Source: CADEFQ01 sp035433705
GTDB taxonomy: Bacteria; Pseudomonadota; Gammaproteobacteria; Steroidobacterales; Steroidobacteraceae
Assembly (NCBI GenBank): GCA_035433705.1
Contig: DAORVK010000010.1
Coordinates: 1-64,000 of the forward strand
Reading direction: 5' to 3'
Length of the DNA stretch: 64,000 nt
The position numbers and the translations under genes were made by a program. Under the pieces are notes generated by a model. The model was not told the origin of the DNA, ran no database searches, and was given only the letters and a program-made list of their open reading frames with translations. Positions 8,940 to 18,300 of this stretch are shown in pieces. Each line of letters opens with the position of its first letter. The first letter of the stretch is position 1.

Positions 8940-10163
8940 TTGAAACCATTGCTGACGCTGTTCATCGTGTGCGTCATCGACGTGCTCGGCTTCGGCGTCA
9001 TCGTGCCGCTGATTCCGTACATCGGGTCGCGCTTCGATGCCTCGCCTGCGCTGATCACCGCCATATTGGGCACACATGCCTTGTGCCAGCTGATTGCCGC
9101 GCCGGTCTGGGGACGGCTCAGCGATCGCTACGGCCGCCGCCCGATCCTCATGTTCTCGCTTGCAGGCGCCTGCGTGTCGTACGCCATACTCGGCTTTGCG
9201 CCTGACATTGCCTGGGTGCTTGCCTCGCGCGTCCTCGGCGGATTGATGGCAGGCAACATTTCCGCGGCGATGGCCTACGCATCCGACATCAGCACGCCGC
9301 AGGACCGGGCGAAGGCGCTCGGGACGATCGGGGCGGCGATCGGCATCGGGTTCATGATGGGGCCCGCAATCGGTGGTCTCCTTGCGGGCGAGAATCTCGC
9401 CACGGCGAGCTTCGTGCGCCCGGCGCTCGTTTCGATGGCCCTTTCCGTATTTGCGATTGCTCTGGTGGCCCTGCGCCTGCCGGAAAGTCATACGGCCGAG
9501 CATCGCGCGCACGCGCTCGCAGCCGGCGGGCGGCGCTCGCCGCTCGCGCTCATGAAGGAACTGCCGGCGTTGCGCTACGTGACGCTTGCGGCCCTCTGCG
9601 TTGCGACAGCGCAGGCGATCTTCGAGTCGATCTTCGCGCTCTGGGCGCTCGCCCGCTTCGGCTACGGGCCGCGTACTGTCGGCCTTTTCATGTTCGCGCT
9701 CGCGATCGTGCCGGTGATCATGCAAGGCGGGCTCGTGCGTGTGATCGTGCCGCGCTTCGGTGAATACAAGGTCGCGTACGCGGGCATCGCCGCGTTTGTC
9801 GTCGGCATGGCGATCGCAGCGACGGCGCCCGGCATCGAAGTCGCGACGATCGGCCTCGTGATCTGCGGCGCTGGCTCGGGTGCTTTCAATCCGTCAGGCT
9901 CCGCGCTTGCCTCGAAGCAGGCGGGCGGCGGCAATCGCGGCAGCGTGATGGGTGTCTATCAGTCGAGCAGCAGTCTCGGCCGCGTCATCGGCCCGTTCCT
10001 GTCTGGCGCCGTATTCGCGCGCTTCGGCGCGGGCTCGCCACTCCTGCTGGGCGCGGTGATCGCCGCGCCCGCCGCCATCGCGATCGCGCTGTCTAGTAGG
10101 CGAGCTCGAATCGCAGACCCACCGCGAGCGCATGATCCGAGTTCGGCTCGAGACCCGGGTTGA
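8940..10163 (+). CDS. MFS transporter, TetA-like family
   Basis: About 407 residues with 12 predicted membrane helices. Typical TCR/TetA-branch motifs: DVLGFGVIVPLIPYI in helix 1, the motif-A loop WGRLSDRYGRRP near residues 56-67, and GAAIGIGFMMGPAIGG in helix 5. Such proteins export drugs or metabolites by proton antiport; the substrate is not predictable. The start is taken at TTG 8940, because AGGGAG lies 7 bases upstream; TTG 8934 is the other choice. The last 20 or so residues (ARIADPPRAHDPSSARDPG) are unlike the family and are read from an antisense porin remnant, so the original 3' end seems to have been lost. Confidence 0.87.
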   Translation: MKPLLTLFIVCVIDVLGFGVIVPLIPYIGSRFDASPALITAILGTHALCQLIAAPVWGRLSDRYGRRPILMFSLAGACVSYAILGFAPDIAWVLASRVLGGLMAGNISAAMAYASDISTPQDRAKALGTIGAAIGIGFMMGPAIGGLLAGENLATASFVRPALVSMALSVFAIALVALRLPESHTAEHRAHALAAGGRRSPLALMKELPALRYVTLAALCVATAQAIFESIFALWALARFGYGPRTVGLFMFALAIVPVIMQGGLVRVIVPRFGEYKVAYAGIAAFVVGMAIAATAPGIEVATIGLVICGAGSGAFNPSGSALASKQAGGGNRGSVMGVYQSSSSLGRVIGPFLSGAVFARFGAGSPLLLGAVIAAPAAIAIALSSRRARIADPPRAHDPSSARDPG

Positions 10164-10215
10164 TGATGTACTGCACATCGGGCTGCAGCGTCAGCTGCCC
10201 GGTCACCGGCAGCCG
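10093..10215 (-). pseudogene. 3' remnant of an OprB-type porin gene
   Basis: Read on the minus strand, the last 40 or so codons give VTGQLTLQPDVQYIINPG, then DHALAVGLRFELAY and a stop at 10093. This is the closing beta-hairpin of OprB-family carbohydrate porins, including the C-terminal aromatic residue needed for outer-membrane insertion. Upstream the similarity ends near 10215-10230 and the frame runs antisense through an unrelated gene, so only the tail survives. It overlaps the 3' end of the MFS gene. Confidence 0.65.
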
Positions 10216-10299
10216 CTGTGCGCGTGGCAAGTACTCTTGTCCGCTGTGCGCCGGTTCGGATAGATTGCCCGCAAGATCAACTACGGTGGGGGATTGACC

Positions 10300-11595
10300 A
10301 TGCGAGTATCGTCGGCGCACACGCGTTTCTGGTCGCTGATGATCCTGCTCGGTGGGCTCGTCTGGAGCGGCTTCGCCACGGCAATGCCGGCGTTTGCCCG
10401 TCAATACCAGATGAGCTGCAATGCCTGTCACTCGGCCTTCCCACGGCTCAATGCCTTCGGCGAGAACTTTCGGGACGAGATGAACATGCGTCTGCCGAGT
10501 TGGAAGGAAGTGACTACCACCAAGACAAATGACGACATGCTCGCCTTGCCCGCGTTTCTGCCGCTCGCCGTGCGTGCCCAGGCGTTTGTGCAGGGCCGGG
10601 ACAGCAAGCAGATCGATCCAATAACAGGTCCCACTGGCAACAATTCGAGCTTCGATTTCCAGTCGCCCTATCTGCTGAAGCTGCTGGCCGCCGCCCCCTT
10701 GAGCGATCACATTTCCTTTTATTTCTACGGCATCTTCGCCGAGAAGGGCGAAAACGGCTCGGTCATCATCGAGGACGCCTGGTTCAGCCACGACGATGTG
10801 TTCGGCACGGGCATCGGCCTGCAACTCGGGCAGTTCCAGGTTTCCGACGTGATGTTTCCGCGCGAGACGCGCATGACTTTCCAGGACTTCCAGCTTTATC
10901 GCATGGCGGGAGTGACCTACGAGCGCGGAGTGCTGTTCGGGCGCGGCCTCGGTCCTGTGGACCTCGAGATCGGGTTGGTGAACGGCAACGGTATCAATGC
11001 GAACGTCAATATCAACAGCCCTGGCTACCGCCGCCCCGATCGCATGTTCGACAATGACGATCGCAAGTCGGTATTCGGCCACATCGGCTCCGAGCTCGGC
11101 CCAGTCTCGGCGGGGCTTTTCGGCCTGACTGGCGAGCAGCGCAGTGCGGCAGGTCTGGCGGGTCAGAATCAGGGTAGCCGCGACACCGATCGGCTCGTCT
11201 ATGGCGTGGATCTCGCCGGGCAGGTCGGCGCGAAGACCTCATGGTTCGCCCAGGCGCTGTGGAGCCGCTGGGATGGGTTTCTCGACATCGATCCGGCGCG
11301 CGACCTGCGCTGGTTCGGGGCCTTTGTCGGTGTCGATTACGTGCGCAACGACCGCTGGGCCTACTCGCTGCTCTATAACCACAACGACGCAGGCGATTTC
11401 AAGGATACAGCGACCATCTTCGAGGGCATCGAGATGCGCTCCCTGACCCTTGCCGCGTCGTACTACTTCATGCGCAACGTGAAGGGCGTCGTCGAGCTGA
11501 ATGTCGACCTGTTGAGCAAGGATCGCGATGCGGATTTCGTCGGCCATGAGACGAAGGAGAACTATCTTCTGATCGGCTTCGACGCGGCCTTCTGA
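10300..11595 (+). CDS. outer-membrane monoheme cytochrome-porin fusion (Cyc2-like)
   Basis: 431 residues. A signal peptide (about 1-35, ending TAMPAFA) is followed at once by one c-type heme site, C40-N-A-C43-H44, in the context ARQYQMSCNACHSAFPRL, and then by about 370 residues of amphipathic beta-strand sequence ending in Phe (DAAF), as in outer-membrane barrels. A single N-terminal heme fused to a porin is the architecture of Cyc2 and its relatives; the ARQ..SC.ACH..FP..N.FG signature is shared by that broad family. Cyc2 itself passes electrons from Fe(II); whether this member does so cannot be told. The ATG at 10300 with GGGGGA upstream is preferred over TTG 10294. Confidence 0.7.
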   Translation: MRVSSAHTRFWSLMILLGGLVWSGFATAMPAFARQYQMSCNACHSAFPRLNAFGENFRDEMNMRLPSWKEVTTTKTNDDMLALPAFLPLAVRAQAFVQGRDSKQIDPITGPTGNNSSFDFQSPYLLKLLAAAPLSDHISFYFYGIFAEKGENGSVIIEDAWFSHDDVFGTGIGLQLGQFQVSDVMFPRETRMTFQDFQLYRMAGVTYERGVLFGRGLGPVDLEIGLVNGNGINANVNINSPGYRRPDRMFDNDDRKSVFGHIGSELGPVSAGLFGLTGEQRSAAGLAGQNQGSRDTDRLVYGVDLAGQVGAKTSWFAQALWSRWDGFLDIDPARDLRWFGAFVGVDYVRNDRWAYSLLYNHNDAGDFKDTATIFEGIEMRSLTLAASYYFMRNVKGVVELNVDLLSKDRDADFVGHETKENYLLIGFDAAF

Positions 11596-11687
11596 TCGGA
11601 GCTCATCGGACTACTGGAGCGCGACCGCCTGTCAGACCGCCCTGGAGCACGGGCGGGGCACCGCCGCAAAACCGCTATGCTTGCCGA

Positions 11688-12773
11688 ATGAGCGAGAGCC
11701 TCAAGCCGTTTTCCAGGGGCGACGTGTTCGTTGGCGCCACCGAGCTCAACGATCCACTCGATGATCACGCCGGCCGCGGTCGCATCATCCAGTATGACAA
11801 GAACCTGAAGCAGAAGGCGGTGCTGTGGCTCGGTGCCACCTCGCACCTCGTCAGCGGGCTCAATTTCGACGCGCGCGGCGTGCTGTGGGCCTTCGATTCA
11901 CACGCTTTCGTGGTGCTCAACATCCATCCGGACGGTCGCGTGCAGATCCGTGACGAGCTGCCGACGCGAGCGTTCTCGAATGTCGCCTTCGCGAAAGACG
12001 GGTCGTTCCTGCTCGGCGAGCATCTCGCGGGCGATGCGGTACGACCCGAGGTCGCGGCGCGCATGAAGACGAAGATTGCGTTCTTTCCGGGCGGCGACCG
12101 CTTCGGCGACGGTCATGTGTGGCGCTTCTCGGCTGATGGCAAGCTGCTGCGCGAGTATGCGACTCAGGCGCAAGGTGGCATGGCCGGCTTCATGGGAGTG
12201 ACCCATTCGGCGCTCTCACAAGACGGACGCACGCTCGTCTATTGCTCGGAGACCGGTCCGCGCCTGATGCGTTACGACCTCGTGAACGATCGCCAGTTGC
12301 CGGACCTGCAAGCGTTTCAGCCGCCCTTTCAGGGGCCGCCGGAAATGTTCTTCGGCATGGCATACGGGCCCGATGGCGCGCTCTACGTGCTGCGCGGCGG
12401 TCGCATCGACGTCGTGACCGGTCGCGGCGAGACCGTGCGCTCGATCCCGCTCGAGGGCTTCGGCTGGGCGACTCTTGCGATCACGGCCGACGGGCGCTTC
12501 GCCTACGCTGGAAGTTTCTTCACCGGGCAGGTCGTGAAAGTATCGGTGACAACCGGGGCCGTCGTGCATTCCGCAAGCACCGGGCAGGCGCGAGCGCTGG
12601 CCGGGATCGCGGTGTTTGCGGGGAAGAAGCGCACTCCGCGGAAGAAACGGGTGGCGGGCAAGAAGCAGGCTGCGGGCAAGAAACGGGCGGTGGGCAAGAA
12701 ACGGGCGGTGGGCAAGAAGAAGACCGTCAGGCGAGCAGCGCAAAAAGTGACGCGACGGCGAGTGCGGCGATAA
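11688..12773 (+). CDS. beta-propeller protein with lysine-rich repeat tail
   Basis: 361 residues. The first 310 form propeller-like blades with repeated short motifs (VLWAFDSHAFVVLNIHPDGR, DGSFLLGEHL, GHVWRFSADGKLLREY, YGPDGALYVLRGGRIDVV, ITADGRFAYAG) resembling NHL/SMP-30-type six-blade proteins; no catalytic metal site is clear. There is no signal peptide, so it is probably cytoplasmic. The last 50 residues are a basic tail built on repeats of AGKK(R/Q)A and VGKKRA, rich in Lys, Arg and Ala, like the C-terminal tails of histone H1-like bacterial proteins. The tail is encoded by 18-bp tandem DNA repeats. DNA or RNA binding by the tail is inference. Confidence 0.7.
   Translation: MSESLKPFSRGDVFVGATELNDPLDDHAGRGRIIQYDKNLKQKAVLWLGATSHLVSGLNFDARGVLWAFDSHAFVVLNIHPDGRVQIRDELPTRAFSNVAFAKDGSFLLGEHLAGDAVRPEVAARMKTKIAFFPGGDRFGDGHVWRFSADGKLLREYATQAQGGMAGFMGVTHSALSQDGRTLVYCSETGPRLMRYDLVNDRQLPDLQAFQPPFQGPPEMFFGMAYGPDGALYVLRGGRIDVVTGRGETVRSIPLEGFGWATLAITADGRFAYAGSFFTGQVVKVSVTTGAVVHSASTGQARALAGIAVFAGKKRTPRKKRVAGKKQAAGKKRAVGKKRAVGKKKTVRRAAQKVTRRRVRR
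12656..12719 (+). repeat. 18-bp tandem repeats within the propeller gene tail
   Basis: Units at 12656-12673, 12674-12691 and 12692-12709, plus a partial one to 12719. The second and third are identical (GGGCAAGAAACGGGCGGT); the first is a variant. Each unit encodes six residues, GKKRAV or GKKQAA, so copy-number change keeps the frame. Confidence 0.85.
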
Positions 12774-12807
12774 CCGGTAGCGGTGAGCGGCTGCGGAAGA
12801 TGAACAT
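12727..12807 (-). CDS. 26-residue hydrophobic peptide
   Basis: An ATG at 12807 is preceded by a perfect AGGAGG (12818-12813) with 5 bases between. The frame encodes 26 residues, starting MFIFRSRSPLP and continuing VIAALAVASLFALLA to a TGA at 12729-12727: two Arg, then one uninterrupted hydrophobic helix, as in small single-span membrane peptides. Codon third positions are mostly G/C like neighbouring genes. It overlaps the 3' end of the propeller gene on the other strand and is divergent from the LysR gene with 98 bases between. No homologue is recognised. The strong ribosome site is the main support. Confidence 0.5.
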   Translation of the reverse strand: MFIFRSRSPLPVIAALAVASLFALLA

Positions 12808-12905
12808 GGCGACCTCCTCGTATGCGGCGCCAGTTTCCGCCCGTGCGGCGTGCGGAGAAAGCCTACAAACTTGAAATCATTGTCTGGCGCTGCTAAACAA
12901 TCGAC

Positions 12906-13847
12906 GTGGACCGCTTCGCCGTCATGGCCACTTTCGTGCGTGTCGCCGAGCGTGGCAGCTTCACTCGCGCAGCCGACGACCTCGGCATCTCGCGCGCCCA
13001 GGCGAGCCAGCAGGTAGCGGCTCTCGAGAAGCGGCTCGGTGTGCGCCTCTTCGACCGCACGACCCGCAAGGTGGCGCTGAGCAACGACGGCGCCGAATAC
13101 CTCGAACGCAGCCGCCGCATCCTCGCCGAGCTTGCGCAGGCCGATGAGGCCATATCCCGTACCCGTGAACGCCCGCAGGGGCGGCTGCGGGTCGACGTGC
13201 CCGTGGCCTTCGGCCAGCACCTGCTGATTCCCGCACTGCCCGCGTTCACGCAGCGCTACCCGGGGATCACGCTCGAAGTGCGGTTCAACGACCGGGTCGT
13301 CGATCTGCTCGAGGAGAAGGTCGATGTCGCGCTGCGCTTCGGCCCGGTCCGCGACGGGCGACTGATCGCGCGACGGCTCTGTGTCACGCGCTGGGTCACC
13401 TGCGCAGCGCCTGCCTACCTCGCCGGGCACGGCAACCCGCGCGAGCCCGCGGACCTCGCCACGCATCGATGCATCGGCTATCTCGCCGCCGACTCGGGGC
13501 GCTTGCGCGAGTGGCGTTTCCGCAAGGACAAGGAGCCCGTGCAGCAGCGGGTGAATTGCGTGCTTGCCTTCGACAGCGCGGAGGCCGTGCTCACCTCGGG
13601 GCTCGCGGGCGCGGGCATCTTCCAGACAAGTCAACTGCACGCGGCGAAGTCGCTCAATACCGGCGCCCTGCTGCAAGTGCTCACGGATTACGCCCTCGAG
13701 GGCGCCGTCGCGTCGATCGTCTATCCGGCGAGCGCCAGACAGTCGGTGGCCGTGCGCGTGTTCGCGGATTTCATGGGGCGTCTGTTGCTCGATTATGCTG
13801 GTCGCGGCGCGGCGATCGAGGCGCAGCGCAAGCGGGGTGTTGCATGA
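12906..13847 (+). CDS. LysR-family transcriptional regulator
   Basis: 313 residues starting at GTG. The N-terminal winged helix-turn-helix is clear: FVRVAERGSFTRAADDLGIS, then QVAALEKRLGVRLFDRTTRKVALS (about residues 10-58). The C-terminal part is the periplasmic-binding-like effector domain (LRVDVPVAFGQHLLIPALPAF). It belongs to the large CrgA/DmlR-like branch. LysR proteins usually act on a divergent promoter; here the divergent neighbour is the small peptide gene at 12807. The carbonic anhydrase gene starts inside its stop (ATGA), so those two are one transcript. Confidence 0.92.
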   Translation: MDRFAVMATFVRVAERGSFTRAADDLGISRAQASQQVAALEKRLGVRLFDRTTRKVALSNDGAEYLERSRRILAELAQADEAISRTRERPQGRLRVDVPVAFGQHLLIPALPAFTQRYPGITLEVRFNDRVVDLLEEKVDVALRFGPVRDGRLIARRLCVTRWVTCAAPAYLAGHGNPREPADLATHRCIGYLAADSGRLREWRFRKDKEPVQQRVNCVLAFDSAEAVLTSGLAGAGIFQTSQLHAAKSLNTGALLQVLTDYALEGAVASIVYPASARQSVAVRVFADFMGRLLLDYAGRGAAIEAQRKRGVA

Positions 13848-14431
13848 TCTACGAGTTCGGCGAGCGCCGCATGGCGACCGATGGCGAGGCGTGGTACATC
13901 GCGCCGGGCGCGCAGGTGATCGGCAGTGTGCGGCTCGGGCGCGACGCGAGCGTATGGTTCAACGCGGTGCTGCGAGGTGACAGCGACTGGATCGAAATCG
14001 GCGACGACACAAACGTGCAGGATGCCACGGTGATCCACACCGACGCCGGCGCGCCGACGCATATCGGCCGGAGCGTGACGATCGGCCACAGGGCGCTGCT
14101 GCACAGCTGCACCGTCGGTGACGAGACGCTGATCGGCAACGGCGCCATGGTGCTCGACCGCGCACGCATCGGCCGCCACTGCGTGATCGCAGCCGGCGCA
14201 CTCGTGCCGCCTGACCGTGAGATTCCGGAGGGTTCGCTCGTCATGGGGGCGCCGGGGCGCATCGTGCGCCAGGTCGGCGAGCGGGAGCTTGCGCTGATCG
14301 CGCAGGCGGCTGCGAACTATCGCGCGCGCGGCATCGAGTATCGCCGGGCGCTGCGCGTCGATCCGCGCAGCGCCGGCGACACGACGGCCACTATGAATCC
14401 GGGGCGCACATCAGGAGCCTGCCGCGATTGA
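13844..14431 (+). CDS. gamma-carbonic anhydrase family protein
   Basis: 195 residues of left-handed beta-helix hexapeptide repeats (about residues 20-150): VWFNAVLRGD, IEIGDDTNVQDATVIHTD, VTIGHRALLHSCTVGD, LIGNGAMVLDRARIG. The zinc ligand histidines are in place (VIHTD, TIGH and LLHSC). This is the YrdA/CaiE/PaaY type, where activity ranges from carbonic anhydrase to CoA-thioester hydrolysis. The last 20 residues (DTTATMNPGRTSGACRD) are probably disordered. Starts with an ATGA overlap on the LysR gene. Confidence 0.9.
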   Translation: MIYEFGERRMATDGEAWYIAPGAQVIGSVRLGRDASVWFNAVLRGDSDWIEIGDDTNVQDATVIHTDAGAPTHIGRSVTIGHRALLHSCTVGDETLIGNGAMVLDRARIGRHCVIAAGALVPPDREIPEGSLVMGAPGRIVRQVGERELALIAQAAANYRARGIEYRRALRVDPRSAGDTTATMNPGRTSGACRD

Positions 14432-14554
14432 GCGATCGCCGAGGCGGCGCATTACGAACGCATTCGCCGACAGGTTGACTCTGGAGCGCCGGATTCTGGC
14501 AGTGGCCGGGCCAAGGCGTTCCATCTCCCACGGCCTGCTACACTGAGAAGCGGT

Positions 14555-14583
14555 TTGACAATGTTCATGGTTTGTCCTACAGG
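14555..14583 (+). promoter_or_regulatory. sigma70-like promoter for the tonB-like/RHS unit
   Basis: TTGACA at 14555-14560 matches the -35 consensus exactly; 17 bases later TACAGG (14578-14583) is a weak -10. It lies 50 bases before the TonB-like gene in the 200-base gap after the carbonic anhydrase. Only the -35 is convincing. Confidence 0.35.
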
Positions 14584-14634
14584 CGATTCAGCTTGCTCGT
14601 ATGAATAACTACTGATCGGGTGAAGGGTCGGCGC

Positions 14635-15291
14635 ATGGCTTTCGGGCATGGGCGTCGGGCTGTGGGGCAGATTGCGATGCGCTGGCGCGGCGCTGGGCAG
14701 CGTGCGATGGCCGCAACGGCGGTGCTGGTGCTGCACGGCGCGATTCTCGTTGGTCTGCTCGCGCCGCTGACCCGCGAGATTCCGCCCAGCGACACCCAAG
14801 CCGCTACGCCGTTCCTGATCGTGAGCCTTCAGATGGCTATAACCGATCCAGTGGCTTCCGCGGTGCCCGCACCACTGCTGGAGGATATTCCCGCTCCCGC
14901 TCTTTCGATCGCACTCCCGACCCTGCCGCCGCTCGCCACCGAGCCACTCGTGACCGACGCCTTCGAAGCCGCGCGCGAAGTGGAGTCTTCCGTGGACGCT
15001 GCCGAAGTGGAACGGCTGCAGGGTGTGTATGTCGGGCAGATTCGGGGGCGCCTGACGCGAGTGCTGGAAATGGTGGCAATCGATGTGCCGCACGAGAGCG
15101 GTCCTTGCGAAGTACAGGTGATCCAGAACGAGCGCGGCGACGTTCTCGACGTGGACACGGGTGCCTGTACCGGTAGCGCCGCGCGCAAGTCGCAGCTCGC
15201 GATTGCGATGCGGCGTGCGTCGCCCCTTCCGATGCCGCCTGCGGGGCTCGCGCCGGGAAGTTCGCTAACGCTCGATTTATCGGACTACTGA
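14635..15291 (+). CDS. TonB-like energy transducer C-terminal-domain protein
   Basis: 218 residues. One N-terminal membrane helix (about 25-44, AATAVLVLHGAILVGLLAPL) is followed by a Pro/Ala-rich periplasmic linker (about 60-105) and a C-terminal domain of some 85 residues with the TonB/TolA-like pattern: YVGQIRGRLTRVLEMV, CEVQVIQNERGDVLDVDTGAC, SPLPMPPAGLAPGSSLTLDL. Two Cys flank the central strands, as in many small TonB_C proteins. The ATG at 14635 is chosen because GAAGGG lies 7 bases before it; an upstream GTG at 14620 lacks this. No ExbB/ExbD is nearby. The RHS gene begins 46 bases downstream on the same strand, so they may be co-expressed. Confidence 0.78.
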   Translation: MAFGHGRRAVGQIAMRWRGAGQRAMAATAVLVLHGAILVGLLAPLTREIPPSDTQAATPFLIVSLQMAITDPVASAVPAPLLEDIPAPALSIALPTLPPLATEPLVTDAFEAAREVESSVDAAEVERLQGVYVGQIRGRLTRVLEMVAIDVPHESGPCEVQVIQNERGDVLDVDTGACTGSAARKSQLAIAMRRASPLPMPPAGLAPGSSLTLDLSDY

Positions 15292-15337
15292 ACAATGGGC
15301 GTGCCCGAAAGCGCAGGCACGGAGCAGGGAGCGAGAC

Positions 15338-18300
15338 ATGATCACAAGGACGGTGTCTGCAATGCGACCGGCGCCGAGCCATGAAAGCCTGTGGACCCTG
15401 CTATTGTTCTCTATGGGTGCAGCCGCAGCGGCGAATTCGCACGCTGCAGTCGGAAGAACTGCTTTGGATGCGAGCGTGACGCACTCCGGCGGCGCGTCGA
15501 TTCAGTTGCCCATCTGGGCTCCGAGTGGCGCGAACGGGATGTCGCCACAAATCGCATTCACCTATGACCATCGAAGTACGGAAACCTTGAACGGAATCGG
15601 GTGGGGCATATCCGGTCTGTCAACCATTTCCCGGTGCGACAAGACCTGGGCGCAGGACGGCGCTGCCAAAGGCGTCGGACTGACCGCTGATGACCGACTC
15701 TGCCTCGATGGCCATCAACTGAAACTCTTCTCCGGCATCTATGGAGCCGACGGCTCAGAGTACCGCACCGAGATCGAAACTTTTGCCCGGATTCGCGCGT
15801 TCACCGGTGGTGGTGAGGGCTACGTGCCGAGCGTCGGCCCACAGTGGTTCGAGGTTTACAGAAGGGACGGGCTGATCTACGAATACGGACTGACGGCAGA
15901 TGCGCGTATTGAAGCGCTTGGCACCACCATTCCACGTGTGTGGGCATTGCAGCGCATTCGTGATCGGTCCGGAAACTACACAACCTTTTCGTATTCGAAG
16001 GACGCCACGAATGGCTCCTACCGCATTGACAAAATCGAGTGGGCTGGAAACACGGGATTGTTGCTCGCGCCGCAATACCGGATCGCGTTCGCATATGAAA
16101 CCAAACCGATTGGGGAAATTGATTCGAAATACTACGAAGGCAGCGCAATCAAGGAGATCAAGCGGCTGGATCGCGTAGATGTTTCGTATTCCGGGACCCT
16201 GATGCGACGCTACGAGCTGAGTTACGAGCCCGTGTTGTCAACGACCGGCAAGAGCCGTTTGGCAAGCATAACCGAGTGCGCGGGTCCGGGCGCAGCCGAT
16301 TGTTTGCCCGCCACAAGTTTCGCCTACCAGAGCGGGACGAATGGAGTGAGCGCAGAGATCGCGAGCACCAATGCCGTGCCGACTGCCGCAAGCGCTCTCG
16401 CGATCGATGTCAACGGGGACGGCAGGCTCGATCTTGTGTACTCATCTCATGCAACCTCCGGGAGTGGACAATGGCGAGTGTCTTTCGCCAGCCCTTCGGG
16501 TGGGTACGGCTCGGCGGTGAATACCGGCATCCCGAATTACAACTACTCCCAAGCGATTCCCATCGACTACAACGCAGACGGCCTGGATGATGTCCTGGTT
16601 CCGTACAGCGGCGGGACATGGTGGGTACTGATGGGAACGATCACGGGTTTGTCGAGCCCCGTGAATACGGGGGTCGTCGCGAGCGGGGCGGGCGGGAATG
16701 CCGTCGCACAGGACATGAATGGCGATGGGCTCGATGACCTGGTTTGGCTCGTGCCGACTGGCGAAGTTTCCGTGCAGTGGCGCGCACGAGAGCTGAATGG
16801 AACGTTCTCATCTACACCGGGGTACCTGTTTGGGCCTGCCGAGGGATTTGAAGCGCTCAGGCCCTTGGCGGAGGCGTGGGTCACACGGTCGCGACGCAAG
16901 CCTGACTTCGACGGCGATGGTCGAGGGGATGTCCTCGTCGCTCTTGGGTTCTACGACTGGGGGCCACCAGTCTTCTTTGAGTCTGCTGTCACTGCCACGG
17001 GTAATATCTTCTCTACCGACTATGTCGACGGTGCCGATCGGCGCTACCTCGATCTGAATGCCGATGGCTATACCGATGTTGCCTACACGTCGGGTGGCTA
17101 TTGGTATTACCGCCTGAGTACGGGAACGACGTTTCTGGCGAGCGTTCAGGGACCGGCAGTTGGAGCACAAACGCCTGCGCAGGCAATCGTCACTGACTGG
17201 GACAGCGACGGGTATGACGACATCGTCGTGCCCGCCTCCGGCAACTGGCAGCTCATGCGCAGCACGGGTGAAGCCATCTCTGCACCCGTCAGTACTGGAC
17301 AAAGCGCCTCATCAAGTGCGGCGTTTACGGGTGATGCCGATGGTGACGGGCTGTTGGATCTCATTTATGTTCGAACCGATGGCACTCTGGCGTATCGCCT
17401 GCACGCCGGTATGGCGCCTGATCTGTTGACGACGGTGACGGACGGCTTCGGCAATTTCACGACCTTCAGCTACGCACCCCTGGCGCGTTACAGCCTGTAC
17501 ACGAAGCTCAGCACCGCGAGCTTCCCCACACAGGAGTACGCGGGCCCGCTTCAGGTGGTCACGAACCTTCAATCAAGCAATGGCCTCGGAGGCTCCTGGC
17601 AGTGGCAGAGTTATTACTATGAGGGCGCGCGGCGTGATCTGCAGGGGCGGGGATTTCTCGGCTTCGCATTCCGTTCCTGGGTCGATGGCCGCGATGGCAC
17701 CGCGCAGCGTCGCTCCTACCGACAGGATTTCCCGTACACCGGCGCCGTGTCGAACGCCCGCCGCACTCAGGAGCCGAGCGGGGTCGCGATCACGGAAGAT
17801 GAGGCCACGTACTCGAGCCTGCCGCCCTTCGGCTCGGGCTTTGAAACGCGCCTCTTTCCGTATGCGAGTCAGACTACGCATCAGGAGCGGGAAGTCGGGG
17901 GCGCCTTTGGCGGCAACCTCATCCGTACGGTGACCACGACGAATACCCTCGATCCGAGTACGGGCGCGCTCGTCGACTCAATGACCACGGTGACCGAGGC
18001 GAGCACTGGCAACGGTGCGAACGCGGGCCAGTCGCACACGCTGCGCACCTGGCACTCGACGCTTTTCAACGACGTCACGAACTGGTGCTTCGGTCGCCCG
18101 ACCACCACGCAGCAGATCCAGAGCCACACCATGTACGGGGGAAGTTCGCAAACGCGCACGCTCGCCACCGCCTGGAACGGCCCGCAGTGCCGTCCGACCC
18201 AGACCGTGCTGCAGCCCGGTGATCCCCAGTGGCAGGTCACGACCGATCTCGCCTACGACGACGATGCGGGCAACCCACAGCCTGACTTCGGCAACCTGAC

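Noticed and set aside
10093..11082. Full-length minus-strand porin gene across the cytochrome-porin gene
   Set aside because: Only the last 40 or so codons resemble a porin; the rest is antisense of the cytochrome-porin gene, so a remnant was called instead.
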